Shown: positions 25,601 through 38,437 of the stretch, piece by piece | Numbering within the stretch: position 1 is the first letter of the stretch | Layout: each line of letters opens with the position of its first letter | Origin: Glandiceps talaboti | Lineage: Eukaryota; Hemichordata; Enteropneusta; Spengelidae | Direction: 5' to 3' | Length of the DNA stretch: 64,000 nucleotides | NCBI RefSeq assembly: GCF_964340395.1 | Contig: NC_135556.1 | Location: 11,608,910-11,672,909, forward strand | Position numbers and translations under genes: made by a program | Notes under the pieces: generated by a model | The model's database searches: none | The model's input: only the letters and a program-made list of their open reading frames with translations | What the model was told of the DNA's origin: nothing

Positions 25601-28600
25601 TTTCGTGGAAAAACAAATTTAGTAGCAGCTGGCGGGCGGGAAAGTATATATTGTAATTGTTTGTGACTCCTCATAAATAAACGAGATGATACTGTGAAAA
25701 CATGTTCATTTATTTTCCACCAACCAATAAGAAAGAATCAATCCTTGAGAATTTTACCCTCAAGGTACAAATTGACCCCGAAAAGACTTGAAAATTCACA
25801 CTCGACAGACGATGTACATGAAATCGTTTGTTATATGGGTGAAGAAAAAAAGTGTTGAGGTTGTTAGAGAATGTTGCTGATGTAGCATATTCAAGAGTTC
25901 TTTTTATATCTGTAAAGATGTGTGTGATATGGAAGTTGGTCCTTGTGTAGGCATAGTATTATGATAATATCGAACTAAATATGCAAATTTGTAAAAAAAA
26001 CAAAAAAACTTACTGTCACGGTTGGAATCAATCAGTGAGAACCTACTTGTTTACATCGGAGATAAATTTTACAAGTGTTAGTTTATTATATTTACAAACA
26101 TAAATGATCTTGATTATTCAGAAGCATATTTTTATTGGGGGGGGGGGGCTTTCTTTGATTCAATGTCTATGCATATAATATAGTAAAAATGTATTTGATG
26201 GACATAGAAATATAAATTGTTTAATCAAATCATAGCTATTTGAGAGATATGATCAAATGTACCTAAGTTTGATTGACTTATTCATATATAGGTAGCTGAT
26301 ACGTTAACCAATGTACTTGTAGAAGAAGACAAGGAATGACCTTCACGTTGTGATGTCAGTTTGTCTCAGCCGATCTCCTTTTATGCAAATTACTCATATA
26401 TATGCAAATTAAAAAAACGCTCTGTCTTTGGATCCTTGAAAATACTCGTATAAGTTAAATTTTCACTAGGTGTGATGTTTGTTGACAAAACAATAAGTCG
26501 AAATATAGCATGAGAGATTTTAAATCAAACATACCGGCATTCAAACAAGGATAGGATGTGTGTGTGTTTCTTGTTTACTCCTCTTTACTTGTCTAGACCA
26601 GAATCAGAACAGATGAAATGTTCAGTTTTTTGCTTTATGATAGCAAAGATGGTCATCGTGCACTTCTTGCCAACAATTAAGGTTTATGATAACGTAATTG
26701 ATGAAGTAGTTGTTAATTTTTGTTAATTCCCCCCCCCCTCGAAAAATACACCAAACCGTTTCTGGAAACATTTTAACGTTTAATGTGATTTCAGAGCTGA
26801 ATCGCCTCAGTGTTGACTAATCATTGATATAGTACCATGTACATTGACTAGGGTGGCCATATGTAAATAGATGCGGACCAGAGATTATTTGTTTATCAAC
26901 GCAAATGAATGATTTATGGCTGGAGGATTACAGTGTGATCAGTAGGCGAACAGACATGTGCTAGCAAGTAAAAAACAGCAACATAAAATATGTATTCAAA
27001 AAATTGAAAAAATAAAAATTGATTTTTTTTTTTAAAACTTGAAAAAAATCCTTTCAATTTATGCTAATAAGGCTTTTATTATTTGTTAATTACAACGAGA
27101 CATTTCCATGTCTTAAACAAGTGATCAATAATAATAGAAAGTGAAATAATGGCTGCAGTCATGCGATAAGTTTCCATGTTTCTTCTGAGCCCATCGCTGT
27201 AAACAAACAAACAGTGTTTATAATTATTGTAATGTGTTTGAATTACCGCTTTTATGGTCTTGTTCATGTCTGACTCAATAAATGGTACAAACCATTAAAG
27301 GTATTTTTAATACACACGAATGTCCTCGGTTGGTTCAATGATTCAATCATCAAAGAACGGGACGAATTTCTTTGTATCTTTACGAACTTGTTCGATTTAT
27401 TCGCTTCAATAAAAACCAGACTTATGAAATTTGGATTTGCCGACAATGTGGAGAGTTTGAATTTGTTCGGTTAATTAGTTGGTTCGGTTCATTTTGGCTT
27501 TGTTAAGTTCGCTACAGCTCATTTATAACGTTGGGCCTAAAGATTTTCAATAAACTTTTTTTTTGTAGCAATTCCCGGAGGATTAGATTCGTGCATTGCA
27601 TGCATTGCCCTCGCCATAGACAGTTGCTTTGTCGCCATTTTTTTTTACCGCTGCTCTGTTATCTAAATACTCATAAATCACCGATTCAGTTTGTCTAACA
27701 TGATGGCAGCCGATACCCTAAATACATAGCAATTATTGCAACCGACGGTGTTTGCTTGGTAATTTACCGCATCACGCCACTACGGATATACTCACTTCAG
27801 TTGTAACCTCAACCTTTAAAAAAAAAAAGTAACCCCTTTATCGAGTCCCTCCAGTTTGGTTAATCCTACCATCGCAAAAGGGGAGGCGTTCCATGTTAGA
27901 AACACTAAAGAAATGGTGAATCAACTCCCGTTTTTGTCACCGGTTGTGTCGGCTATGAACTTGAACTCGGACTCCTGGTAAAATTGGTGATCGTCGTTTG
28001 CTGCGACAGTTATATGTTTCAAAGACATATACCTTGACACAGAAGTGAATGGAAATTCTCGCAAAGTCCCCGGTGCAAACTGTTTTTGTTTTCTGGGTCA
28101 CACATCGACATGATCTTTAACCTCATATTATGTCGTAGCACGAGGGCCATATATTTCGTAGCAGACATGGCGCTCAATGTTGGCACTCATACTGGTGAGT
28201 ATACAGTCCACCACTTGTGGAGTGTAATGTTTTTATTATTTCCGAACGTCGCTTCCACCAAACGGTCATCCCAGCACAACAATCGACACCCTGCTCCACT
28301 CGAGGTATACATACGTGTAAATTTACGCAGTCTTTTTCGAGCACATAGGTGTGATTTTGGGTACAATTTTGTACACATCCGTAATTAGACGGCTACCATT
28401 TCTGTATGTGATGCTGTCGAATGAGGTGATCAAAAGATAAGCGTGCTACGAGATACAAACGTTACACCGTAACATTAAGGTATTCTTGATATTTTTAAAC
28501 TCGTGTGAAAATAACTCTAACAGACAAGTACAAAGATCCCATTTTTCTATTTGCTTGGAGATATCAGTTGGGTCTCCATTATGTGCTATTGGAAGTGTCC

Positions 28601-30384
28601 TCTACATCAGCCTTTGTACTCGAGTCATTTATCACCATTGTTAAGCCATTTTGTGTTGGCTGTCATATCATAGGTTCGACGCACACTCTAAAGTAATTCA
28701 ATGGCTTACCTATGCACAATTACTATTCTGTACTAACGATATTTTTTAGGAGAGAGGTCTGACACTTTTTGAGACGTGTCAAAATGATCGTACCTCCCTT
28801 TTATACTGCACTATATGCAATACTACAGTAATATACTCCTTCCGGGTTTTCATATTTGGGGAAAATTAGAACAATCGCGTGTATATCATGAGACAATTAT
28901 ACACTAAGTCATGGTATTATAGTAAGAACCACGAATAATCCGTAAGCGTTTTGTCCGAATTTGGCGATTTGGGTCAATGAGATTATCGACAACGGAGACA
29001 ATTCGTCAATGGTATAGAAAAACTAAATGAAGACGTGAAGTGCACAGTCCGGTAACGTACGTGTATCACGTGACGATTTCTATTGCCGTTGTTATGCTCC
29101 GCAATCGACCCCGACGCCGCTGTGTATTGATATCAAATATGCTGTAACGTTGTACGGTTGGTGTATGTATCATCATCATCATCATTATTATCATTACAGG
29201 AAGTGACCAGTTATCGGTACCCGAAAGTCAAAGGGTCATATTTTTTTTGCTCTGATGTATTGGACATAAACTATTTTAGTTCTAACATAAACGTGTCATT
29301 GTTAATGGGCACACAATTTATCATTCGGTGGTGGTAGTAGTACGCTGTCACCTGCGATTGAAAACGTCCAGATAAGCACGCCGTTTCATTATTTCACTGA
29401 CTGCCGATATGGCATCGTACCCTTGGGGGCACATTGTCGATTAATGGTAAAATACACAAATCACCCCTGCTGCCGGCAGCTCTTCACTTGATAAATTTGT
29501 TGAAAATCTAATGCCTCTTGTCATTAGCCCATCGAAAAATAAGTGAAGCATTGTACCTATACAGGCTCTATATAGAATACGAAAACCCGGTCGTAAATTG
29601 TTCAAATATGACACTTTCTACTTTAGTTGTGTAGTCATTTGTGTCTGGTGTGTATCTACAATATCTTAGTGATATATATTAGCCGTACCAATTAGTGCGT
29701 AGTTTTGTTAAGCCGTCCACATATACACTAAGTGTTCTTTCGATTGAAGTAACTGGATTCCACCCTTTTACTGGATTCTACCCTTTACGATAGTGCCCGG
29801 ATACGTTTACCCACTCGTCCCACTCAGAATTCTAAACACTTGAGCATTGTAATTAATTTACCCTAAATCTATAACCTACGGGTTAAAGGTCATGAATTCA
29901 CATTGGATTGGTGTAATAGTGTAATCTCGTATGTCATCATCATCATTTTCATCATTTTTAAATGTCACGGGTGCAATATTTCTTGTTGGTAAAGCAAATG
30001 TATTTTTCATTCGAAGCCATCGACGCCAATTCATGATGACACATATGGTAAAAACGTAGTCTTTTTTCCAGGCTACTACCATATTTGGCGAAGATCTGTT
30101 CAGAAAATGGTAGTTCACATAGAGAAAATGTAGCAATGTTGGTAACATTTTTATCGTGCAAGACATGAAATATAATAAATAGTGTTTAGTTAGATTTTGA
30201 GGAATCAGACGATACAATGTAGCAATGTGATGTTAGTACAGACGACTCTTTGTTGCCGCCTTGCTAGCCTCTATTGTAAATGAATAAGATGTCAACATTT
30301 TGGTCTTGTTTTTTGGGGAGGGAAATCATGTGAAAAGTTATTTTTCACATATTAAATAATTTGTCTTTTTTATTTTTTTTACAG
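22691..30384 (+). other. Remainder of intron between CUB and transmembrane exons
   Basis: Mostly AT-rich sequence. It includes a poly-G run near 26139, a poly-C run near 26729 and two E-box words TCACGTGA near 25238 and 25258. A possible alternative terminal exon begins at 27569. An open frame on the minus strand around 23070-23264 has a hydrophobic C-terminal half but no supporting context. No confident exon was seen. Confidence 0.6.
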
Positions 30385-32252
30385 ATTATACAAACAAAAC
30401 GACGACACCCATAACCACTCCAACCAAAGGATTATCAACAGAGAGTCTTGTGAACAGTGTTGTCACCGTTGTCGGTATAGCCATTTGTGGAATAATCATT
30501 ATAACCAGCATTGCCTTTGCTTTACATGCACGAGCCAGAGTACACAAAAAACGTCGAGAACGCGCCATGGGATTGAACAGTGGCGACTTACTTGGTCACA
30601 TGATAGACACTTCTCACGGCAGTGCCAGTTGGAATTTAGATGTATCTTCAACCGGTCAAAGTATGCAAAGATTGTTCACAATGCCAAATACCTCTTCCAT
30701 GTCTGAGGCATCGAGTTTTTCAGGTGTTCGGAGAGATAGGAGGTTCCTTTATCGCGTCCAGGGTGAAGATGAAGAACTGAAACCTGGAATACATTATACG
30801 TCACCATATCATGAAACTACGATACCCAGTGGGAATAAAACAAACGATTCAAAGGGCAAGACTCTCGAAAGCCCCAAACACCTAAAGAAAAACAGGCAAA
30901 ATGCTAGAAATATGGGTGCTCCCTACCGCGTTGGGAGATCGGGGTCTCTCAGTGGTGGCAGCAGGCATAGTATTAGTAGTGGTAGAACAGATGCAAATAC
31001 CACACATCTAGCTATTAGAACGCCAGAGGAGTACGCTGTCCGGGGATACAGTATGACTGGGAGCCATACAACCTTTGACACGAGATATACAGACAGGGAC
31101 TACAGACAGAGTAAATCCTCAAGAGAATTTAAACCGCCAAGTCGGACATATAGTGATGGCAGCAGACCAAGTATGACAAGTGAAGCAACTTCCCCTCCTT
31201 ACATTAATAGAGAGGGTAAATTGACTCCTCTAGGAATGGCTATAGCTAGGAATATGGGAGAGGAAGCTCCTGTATATAAGAGTCCTTATAAAAATGAAAA
31301 TCCCCCTCATTCTAAAAAGCGGGAGCATAGGGGGAAGAGACGAGACAGTGACCGAGATCGCAGTCCGGGATCTCGTTCAGGTGGCAGCAGTAGACATCGT
31401 GATCGTAGGTATGATCGTGAACGAGAGCGAACACCGCCACCTCGTGACGGAAGAGAACATTCTCGGTCTTCGCGTGGAAAATACTTGCCAGATAAACAAA
31501 GATATGATACACATAGAGGCGCATATTATAATAGCTATGATAGTAGCAGGACACCACCAAGAGATAAAACAAAATCAAACAGACGGGCACATAGAAGTTC
31601 TCTAAGGGATATATCCAGAATGCCACGAACTTTGTCTTCGGAGGCAGCAAATCGGGCTCATAATTACATCGACAACGATCCTTGGCAAAGACAAGACACT
31701 CCAGAACCCCATGAATTGAAGGCAACGCAAGCGATCGTAGAAAGACTTCGACAAGAAAGACCCAAGGACCAGCTCCGTTTAAGTTACATTTCCTCCGCTG
31801 AAAGCTTACCAAAAAGAAACAGAGCATCAGAACCAAGGAGTCCTGAGTCAGAAGGTGGTGTACTCAGCGATCCTCAGCACGTAACCAGCAATGGCCCTAA
31901 GCCTTTGGAACGCAGAACTCTTTCGGCAGGCAACACTTTACGAGCAACAAGTCCGGAGCCTTTAGTTCCCTTCAGACATGTTGGTCGAAGGAGACCAGAT
32001 ACACCGTCTTCTAGATCAATTCAAAGCAGTGGACCTGGAACTCCAAGAAAAACTAATAAATTTGGTCAAAGTGATATATCAATATCACAAGATGAACCTG
32101 AATACGATGATTATATGCCGACTCTATCGTATTTTGACACATCTCCGGCGTGCACAACGCAAAGGAATCTAAAGTATACACTAAGCCCTATGGTTCATGC
32201 AGACAACGACTTAGACTGCATCAATGCAAACATACCGGCATCTGCTGTGTAA
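30385..32252 (+). CDS. TSP1-CUB transmembrane protein, membrane and cytoplasmic exon
   Basis: The last coding exon starts after a T-rich tract and ACAG, completes a phase 1 codon and runs 621 further codons to TAA. It begins with a Thr-rich stalk carrying N-Y-T and N-K-T sequons. A single transmembrane helix follows at about residues 25-47 (core VVTVVGIAICGIIIITSI), then a basic stop-transfer stretch (RARVHKKRRER). The cytoplasmic tail is about 575 residues and looks disordered. An Arg/Ser/Asp-rich part at about residues 310-407 resembles an RS domain, and there are many SP and TP sites (for example RTPPR, PGTPRK). The final residues S-A-V fit a class I PDZ ligand. Together with the upstream exons this predicts a type I membrane protein with TSP1 and CUB ectodomains and a large signalling tail. 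The family is unknown to me. Gene structure is inferred from compatible phases. Confidence 0.9.
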
Positions 32253-32852
32253 TGAATTGTGTTCAATATTTTTTTGAATGTTTGCATTTAAGACATCAAT
32301 GTTGAAATACTGCCTGTATGTTAATACCTAAGATTTCGTTCTTTCGTTAACAGAAGAAGACACCACACGTTCACATTTTTACATTTAGCTGTGTGTTTTC
32401 TTTAACTGTGACATTAGTTGCTTATCTCTTCCATTCACAATCGTAGCTTGATGCTGGGTGAGAACTCACACTGCAAACATCTCCAATTTACAGTATGTAA
32501 ATAGTAAACTCGTCGTCACCAACATTTTCCTCACCCTCCACCTGTTTGCTCCCATTTTTTCCCAGAGTGTTCGTCTTCTTCCCACTGTCTGTTCTAACCT
32601 TCTCAATCGTACCCTACCCTGTTTCCACTCACCCAACCAACTTTGATATCTGTACTACCTCCAGTCTGTACATATTCCAAATTTAGGTGTTTCATTCTCT
32701 TTGCACCTGTCCAATCCAAGTGTTTACTTTAACTTACTTGGAGTGAAGGCGTTGTGTACTTACAAATTTAAAAAAAAAAGAACGCTACCTGCTTGAGCTG
32801 TGCTTCTGCTACAGCAAGTAACGATGCTATGTGTACACTCAGATCACTATAG

Positions 32853-32853
<1 letters not shown>

Positions 32854-32917
<64 letters not shown>
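32854..32917. repeat. (TA)n microsatellite
   Basis: About 32 TA units. The right flank has two copies of a GATCTATAGTA-ATCACTATA unit, and the left flank has GATCACTATAG. The block may thus be a small palindromic element with an expanded centre. Confidence 0.95.
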
Positions 32918-32919
<2 letters not shown>

Positions 32920-34420
32920 GATCTATAGTACATCACTATAGCGATCTATAGTATATCACTATATAGCCTGAGATGTATAGTATTCTTGTCACAGGTGATT
33001 GTATATATCAGAGGCTAGATGTCAAAATTCTGTCTGTCTACATCAGTATAACAAGACACTTGAATACATGTCGCACTTTGAAGGAAAAAGGAAAGCAAGT
33101 ACGATTCATCGTTGCATGAACTCAAGGTATTGTCACGTACCGTGTCAGAGTGTAGAATTACGTAAAACTGTTTTGTGCCACTTATGAAGCAGTCAAGTGA
33201 TGGTGTTACCATGGTTACCATTTATTGTATAAACTGTATGAAATGTATGCTATTTTAGTTGTGAAGCGCTTACACTTTTAAGCAATTTGTATAGTACGAC
33301 TGTTTACTTTACAATGAATCTACTGCCCTAGACGTCTTGCCACCCAAATTCTTTCGTTTTCACCACGGGGGGGGGGGGGGGGGGCACAGTATGGGGTTAA
33401 TAGTGAGCTCGATGCAGATATACGTTTCAGTATGAAGACACAACATTTTACCAACGTATGACCCACATTAAATTGTTTTTACAAATACCACAACAGCAGG
33501 CAGATTTTATATATAACAGTGTATATCATCTATTCAGTAATCGCCGTAAAAATATTTTATATGGTCGCAGTTTTTGTAAAATGTTGTTTCCTTCAGACAA
33601 GAAGTCTATGTCGAACCTCATATTTATATCCAATCCACAGAATTGGGAATTGTTTATGATATGCATAATCTAAACACTGCAGAGTAAAATTCCCGAGCAC
33701 AGGTATTTCGAAATATCCCTTTCGCCCCTTCCAGTCGAACAGTAAGTACACGTTACAAAGAGAATTCGTCTATAGGTTTCAAAGTTTGGAAATCATTGTA
33801 CCGTGGCCATTTATCATGATAGCTTGTGTTATATTTATATTTCGAAATGGAATTTCGGAACCCCTGTTGACGTTAGCAGTAACAATGCTCACAACCCGTC
33901 AAATTGAAGAATTTTCCTTTTGAAAAAAAAGGAGATTCTAGAGATTCTGTAATTATGGGTCGTACAGATCAGTGATATGATATATTTGGTTTATGACCTT
34001 TAGAAAGAAGAATAAGGTTTATAACTTGGAAGACTCGGGAAGTGAACGTATAACAACAATAGCATAGATATCGACACCTTACCTTACCAAACGGCGTTGA
34101 ATAGCCTAGACTTTTAGAACCACTGCAGCGATTTCCTTGGCAGAAATACTTGCCGTCAGTTGTAGGAAGTAAATTTGAATCAGTCTCGTGAATTCGTTCC
34201 TCAAAAGCATCCAATTTTTGGATGAGTTTTAACACTTTTTAAAGCAAAATGGTATATAATAATTATATATATACTTACCATGGGACCTCGTTGTACATTT
34301 TGCTCTAGGTGCAAATATAAAAAATTTTAGTATGTAAATTTGGTGTCACGTGATTGTCACGTGCTGTCTTGTGAGAATTAATTTCCAGTGTAACTGGGTA
34401 ATGCATCAAATTTTAAATTC

Positions 34421-34426
34421 AATAAA
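34421..34426 (+). other. Candidate polyadenylation signal AATAAA
   Basis: This is the first canonical AATAAA on the plus strand after the receptor stop codon, followed by a GTGTGTGT-rich stretch typical of a downstream element. Its distance (about 2.2 kb) makes the assignment tentative. Confidence 0.35.
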
Positions 34427-34649
34427 GTATTTGAGTCAAAGTGAAGGTTTGTGTGTGTGTGTCAATGTTTTGTATTCCCAATTCAAAGTATTCCGCTTTT
34501 TTGTCGTTGAGGGCGTTACCTAAAAAGTAGTCGCATTCAGACACCTGCACTAGTAACACCAGCCAAGTGACAATAATGATCATAACATGAACGCATTTGA
34601 GAAGAGGATGATGGCACAACAGTTGATAAATAATAACACATGCCAACAA

Positions 34650-34800
34650 GGGCAATATCACAATTTAGAGCCTGCATAAGGGTTGGCACTCCACCAAAAT
34701 TTTGATGATGCCTAAGCCGTAGCTATAGGCGAGATCATCAAAATATTGGTAATTGGTTAAAGAGTGCCAGCCCGAGGCCTAGGCGGGCATTATATTGCCC
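34650..34800. mobile_element. 151-bp palindromic foldback element
   Basis: The left end GGGCAATATCACAATTTAGAGCC and right end GGCGGGCATTATATTGCCC are inverted. The inner blocks also pair: GGTTGGCACTCC with GAGTGCCAGCCC, and ACCAAAATTTTGATGATG with GATCATCAAAATATTGGT. The centre is around GCCGTAGCTATAGGC. The element could fold end to end, as MITEs or foldback elements do. It is more GC-rich than its surroundings. No clear target duplication was identified. Confidence 0.75.
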
Positions 34801-35680
34801 AAGTGTATATGTGTTATTGATTATATTACACTGTCCAATCATTTGTTCAATCATTCACATATCCACTCGTCGTTCGTCATAGATAGAAAAGTATCCCTTT
34901 CATGGTGCATGTATGTACTATATACAAATGATACCAGTAACGCTCGACTACATACAACGTCGACTCGTGCGACGAAAATCTAATTAAATTTAATTACTAT
35001 ATTTCATCATCATGCGAGACAATATTAGTATTTCTACATCTTCCATGCGTGATCTACAACTTTTTCAGCAGATCATTGCCAAATACAATAGAAGCCTAAA
35101 AAAGGTATATGCGTTGTTACAATGTAGCATTATTTTGAGATGATATACGTCAAATAGTGGTAGCTCACGAAAAGACAGAGTTACTGCTATCTATCTTGGG
35201 AGGATCTTTGTCTGGTCAGCAGACGATAAAATGTAGCAATGTTAGCTATCATTATGGCCGGTTTTGCATGTTTTATTCTACCCATTCAACATTGCCGAAG
35301 AGGTATTTAAAAAAATAGCCCGTGCATATACACGTGCCCTCCACAAAGTTTCTAATTATAACAGTCAATTTAATTGACAGTAAAGTATATAGTATGTTTT
35401 CACATACCTCCCCAGGAGCGTAAGCTTTTCCCGTCTGTTCACATGTCAGGTTTCTTTGTAATTCTCAATATCACTGCTTACGTACTTTTGTGCGGAGCGT
35501 CGCAAAACGTGATGCTTTGCTTGGTTGTAATACGGAAATTTATCGAATCTGACATGTCTCGAGTATATTGCTGGTCTAAAATAAATGTGTTCAAATTTCC
35601 TTTTTTGTTTTGTTTGTATTTGTTTCGTTCTCTGATTAATTGGTTGAATGAGTGGATATATGGATGCGTAGATCCAACTA
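34801..35680. other. Non-coding between foldback element and microsatellite
   Basis: No splice-supported exon or repeat was recognised. Confidence 0.5.
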
Positions 35681-35810
35681 TATGTATGTATGTATGTATG
35701 TACGTATGTATGTAATGTATGTAATGTATGTATGTATTGTATGTATGTATGTATGTATGTATGTATGTATGTATGTATGTATGTATGTATGTATGTACAT
35801 GTATGTATGT
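35681..35810. repeat. (ATGT)n microsatellite flanking the LINE on its 5' side
   Basis: About 32 units of TATG with a few deletions and variants. The same repeat resumes directly after the LINE at 38169, so the two arrays look like one array split by insertion. Confidence 0.97.
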
Positions 35811-38168
35811 AAAACAAATGGTCATCATGTTATACTAAATGACAAGAAACGAAAATATAACGTAAGCGTAAGAGATCATACTTACGTACAGAGGGTAACA
35901 TGTTAGACAAGTTGAAAATGAATAATCCTAAAGAGTTTTTTTAAAAGTTTTCACGTCGGAAATGGGTGAAAACTGAGGTAAATTTATGTAATTTTTTTGA
36001 GTTTTTCAAAACTTTATCTTCAACCGATGTTGATGCGGAGCCAGTTGCTGAAAACCTGGTAGACTCACAAAATATTCTTTTTGATGAACTTGAGAATGAT
36101 ATTTCAGAGGATGAGATTCGTAAGGCTATTTGTAAGTTGAAAAGGGGTAAGAGTCATGGACCAGACGGTATCCTAAATGAGCTTTTCATTGAGTGTAAAG
36201 ATTTTCTTCTACCAATTTTGCAGAGAATATTTAACAGTGTACTGATAACAGGGTACTTTCCTGAAAGTTGGTCGTCTTCAGTAATTATACCTATCTTTAA
36301 AAAAGGAGACTGTAAAATTGCCAATAACTATCGTGGAATTAGTCTGGTTAGTCATTTAGGGAAACTTTTTACATCAATTATAAATCACCGACTTTTCACA
36401 TGGTCTTCATCTCAAAATATAATTACTGATGCACAGTTTGGGTTTATGCCTGGTTTTGGCACAGTAGATGCTATTTTTGTCTTAAATACCATTGTCTCTA
36501 AATCGCTGTCATCTAAGAAGCGCCTATATTGTGCTTTCATTGATTTCAAAAAGGCATTCGACTCTGTAAATCGATGTAAACTGTTGCATAAACTTTCAAA
36601 AATTGGAATTAGAGGGAAGATTTTATCTATCATTCGTTCTATGTATGCCAACGTCAGATCTTGTGTTGCAGTAGATGGTTTTATATCAGATCATTTTATA
36701 AGTAAAGTAGGTTTAATGCAAGGGGAAGTTTTATCTCCTATATTATTTTCTATGTATATTAACGACTTAGAAATGGGTTTTCTAAACAATGATTGTATAC
36801 CTCTAGAGTGTAAATCTCTAAGTTTATTCTTGTTGATGTATGCTGACGATTTAGCTTTATTTTCGGAAAGTGTACAAGGATTGCAGCAACAGTTAAATTA
36901 CCTTTTGGACTACTCGAGAAACTGGAATTTAGAAGTCAATATTGAAAAGACAAAGATTATGGTTTTCAGGAATGGTGGTAAACTGAGAATTAATGAGCAA
37001 TGGGTTTACGATGGACAATTTGTCGAAGTTGTTGATAAGTTTACTTATTTAGGAATGTTGCTGAGTTATAATAACAAGTTTTCTTGCACGGAAAAACAAT
37101 TTGCGGACCAGGGTAGGAAGGCACTTTTTGCATTACATCGTAAAACCTCTTCACTATCCCTGAACCATGAAACTTTGTTATTTTTGTTTGACTGTTACGT
37201 TGGTAGTATTCTCTCATATGCGTCAGAAGTTTGGGGATTACACAAGGGTCAAAATATTGAAAGAGTTCACCTTGATTTCTGTAAACGCATTCTTGGAGTA
37301 AAAAAGTCGACATGTAATGTTATGGTGAGCTTGGTAGATACCCTCTTAAATATACCAGAACTTACAATATGATAAAATATTGGAGTAAATTGTTAGTTTC
37401 CAGTAACTGTATTTTGAAATCTTGTTATGAATACATGTACGACAGAGTTGAAAACTACAGAGAAGTTAACTGGGTTTCGTTCATAAAGCAGGAACTGCTA
37501 TCTCTAGGTTTTGGTGAAGTTTGGATAAATCAGTGTACTAATAAAAGTCATCTTGAAATTATAAAGCAACGCATTTTTGACAGGCACAACAAACTATCAG
37601 AGCTCAAATTGAAGCTTCACCAAAGTGTATATTATATAAGCATTTAAATGATTTGTTTTGTATTCAATATTAATTATGCAAATCCCTACCACTGCATTTA
37701 AAGAAGTTAATCGCTAAATATAGATTGTCGTCACATAGTTTAGCCATAGAAACCGGACGCTATCAAGCTACTGCCAGGAATTTGAGAAATTGCCCAAAGC
37801 GTAACAATGACATTGAGGATGAGTACCATTTTGTTCTTAAATGTCCTTTCTACACCGACCTTCGCTCCAAATACATTAAACCATATTATTGGAAGAAACC
37901 ATCTGTGTTCAAACTTGTACAGTTATTCTCTGTCCGTAATGTAAAGCAAACGTATAACTTAGGACAATTCTTGAGACATGCAGGAAATTTAAGAATACTG
38001 TAAGGTGTTATTTGCAATATATATACTATTTGGGTTTTTTTTGTTTTTTTTGTTTTTTGTTTTTCATTCTCCACGATATGTTTTCCTGTGTACAGTCATG
38101 TATATTTTCTTGTTTTTTGTACGTTACTGATGAGCAGTAATGCTCAAGGTGAATAAATAATAATAATA
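35811..38168 (+). mobile_element. 5'-truncated non-LTR retrotransposon (LINE)
   Basis: The element starts abruptly at the end of an ATGT array, within the linker upstream of the reverse transcriptase, so the endonuclease half is missing. It carries the RT domain, a C-terminal Cys/His segment, a 3' UTR with T-rich runs, and a short perfect hairpin GAGCA-GTAA-TGCTC followed by GTGAATAAATAATAATAATA as a tail. Then the ATGT array resumes. 5' truncation and an A/T-rich simple tail are the marks of target-primed insertion. No LTRs or RNase H were seen. I cannot assign the clade with confidence. Confidence 0.9.
35966..38003 (+). pseudogene. LINE reverse transcriptase, broken ORF
   Basis: The main frame (35966-37372) holds the RT fold. 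It has GPDGI in the fingers, NNYRGISLVSHLGKL, FIDFKKAFDSV with the first catalytic Asp, a QGEVLSPILFSMYINDL segment, and the catalytic YADD box at 36839-36850. Coding continues in a second frame from about 37369 and a third from about 37640, so at least two frameshifts disrupt the thumb and C-terminal region. The last part has a Cys/His cluster, NCPKRNN-DIEDEYHFVLKCP, common at LINE ORF2 C-termini. Upstream, the same frame extends back to about 35861 through one TAA at 35942. The copy is therefore dead, but the catalytic core is intact and divergence seems moderate. Confidence 0.9.
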
Positions 38169-38219
38169 GTATGTATGTATGTATGTATGTATGTATGTAT
38201 GTATGTATGTATATGTATG
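38169..38219. repeat. (ATGT)n microsatellite flanking the LINE on its 3' side
   Basis: About 12 ATGT units begin immediately at the end of the LINE tail, followed by a G-rich TGGGTGGATGGGTGG stretch. Confidence 0.97.
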
Positions 38220-38437
38220 TGGGATGGGAGTGGGTGGATGGGTGGGGAGGCTGGTGGGGGAGTGCTTACGTGCATGTTTGTGACACTGGAAACAAGAATC
38301 CAACAAAGTGATGCCTATATACTTGTGTGGTCTTATTTTTTTTTAAAAAGCGACACATACGTATTTAGTACTGATGGCTTTATGCAGTTTATTCTTACAT
38401 TCGATATTTCATTGACAACTCGACACCTCTTGCTGGA

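Larger units (their letters stand above)
32253..34649 (+). other. 3' UTR and intergenic region after the receptor gene
   Basis: The first AATAAA found after the stop is at 34421-34426, so the UTR may be about 2.2 kb or an unseen variant signal may be used. The stretch includes a (TA)n array, an 18-base G run at about 33367 and paired CACGTG E-boxes at about 34346-34365. No gene was seen. Confidence 0.5.

Noticed and set aside
28086-28388. Open frame with a good GTGAGT donor at about 28195
   Set aside because: No acceptor in the phase needed by the flanking exons and no recognisable domain; treated as chance.
31312-31836. Minus-strand ORF of 174 codons
   Set aside because: Shadow of the cytoplasmic-tail exon on the plus strand, which has splice, phase and domain support.
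38120-38150. Hammerhead-like CTGATGA at the LINE 3' end
   Set aside because: There is no GAAA element after the stem; it is better read as the simple 3' hairpin of the LINE.
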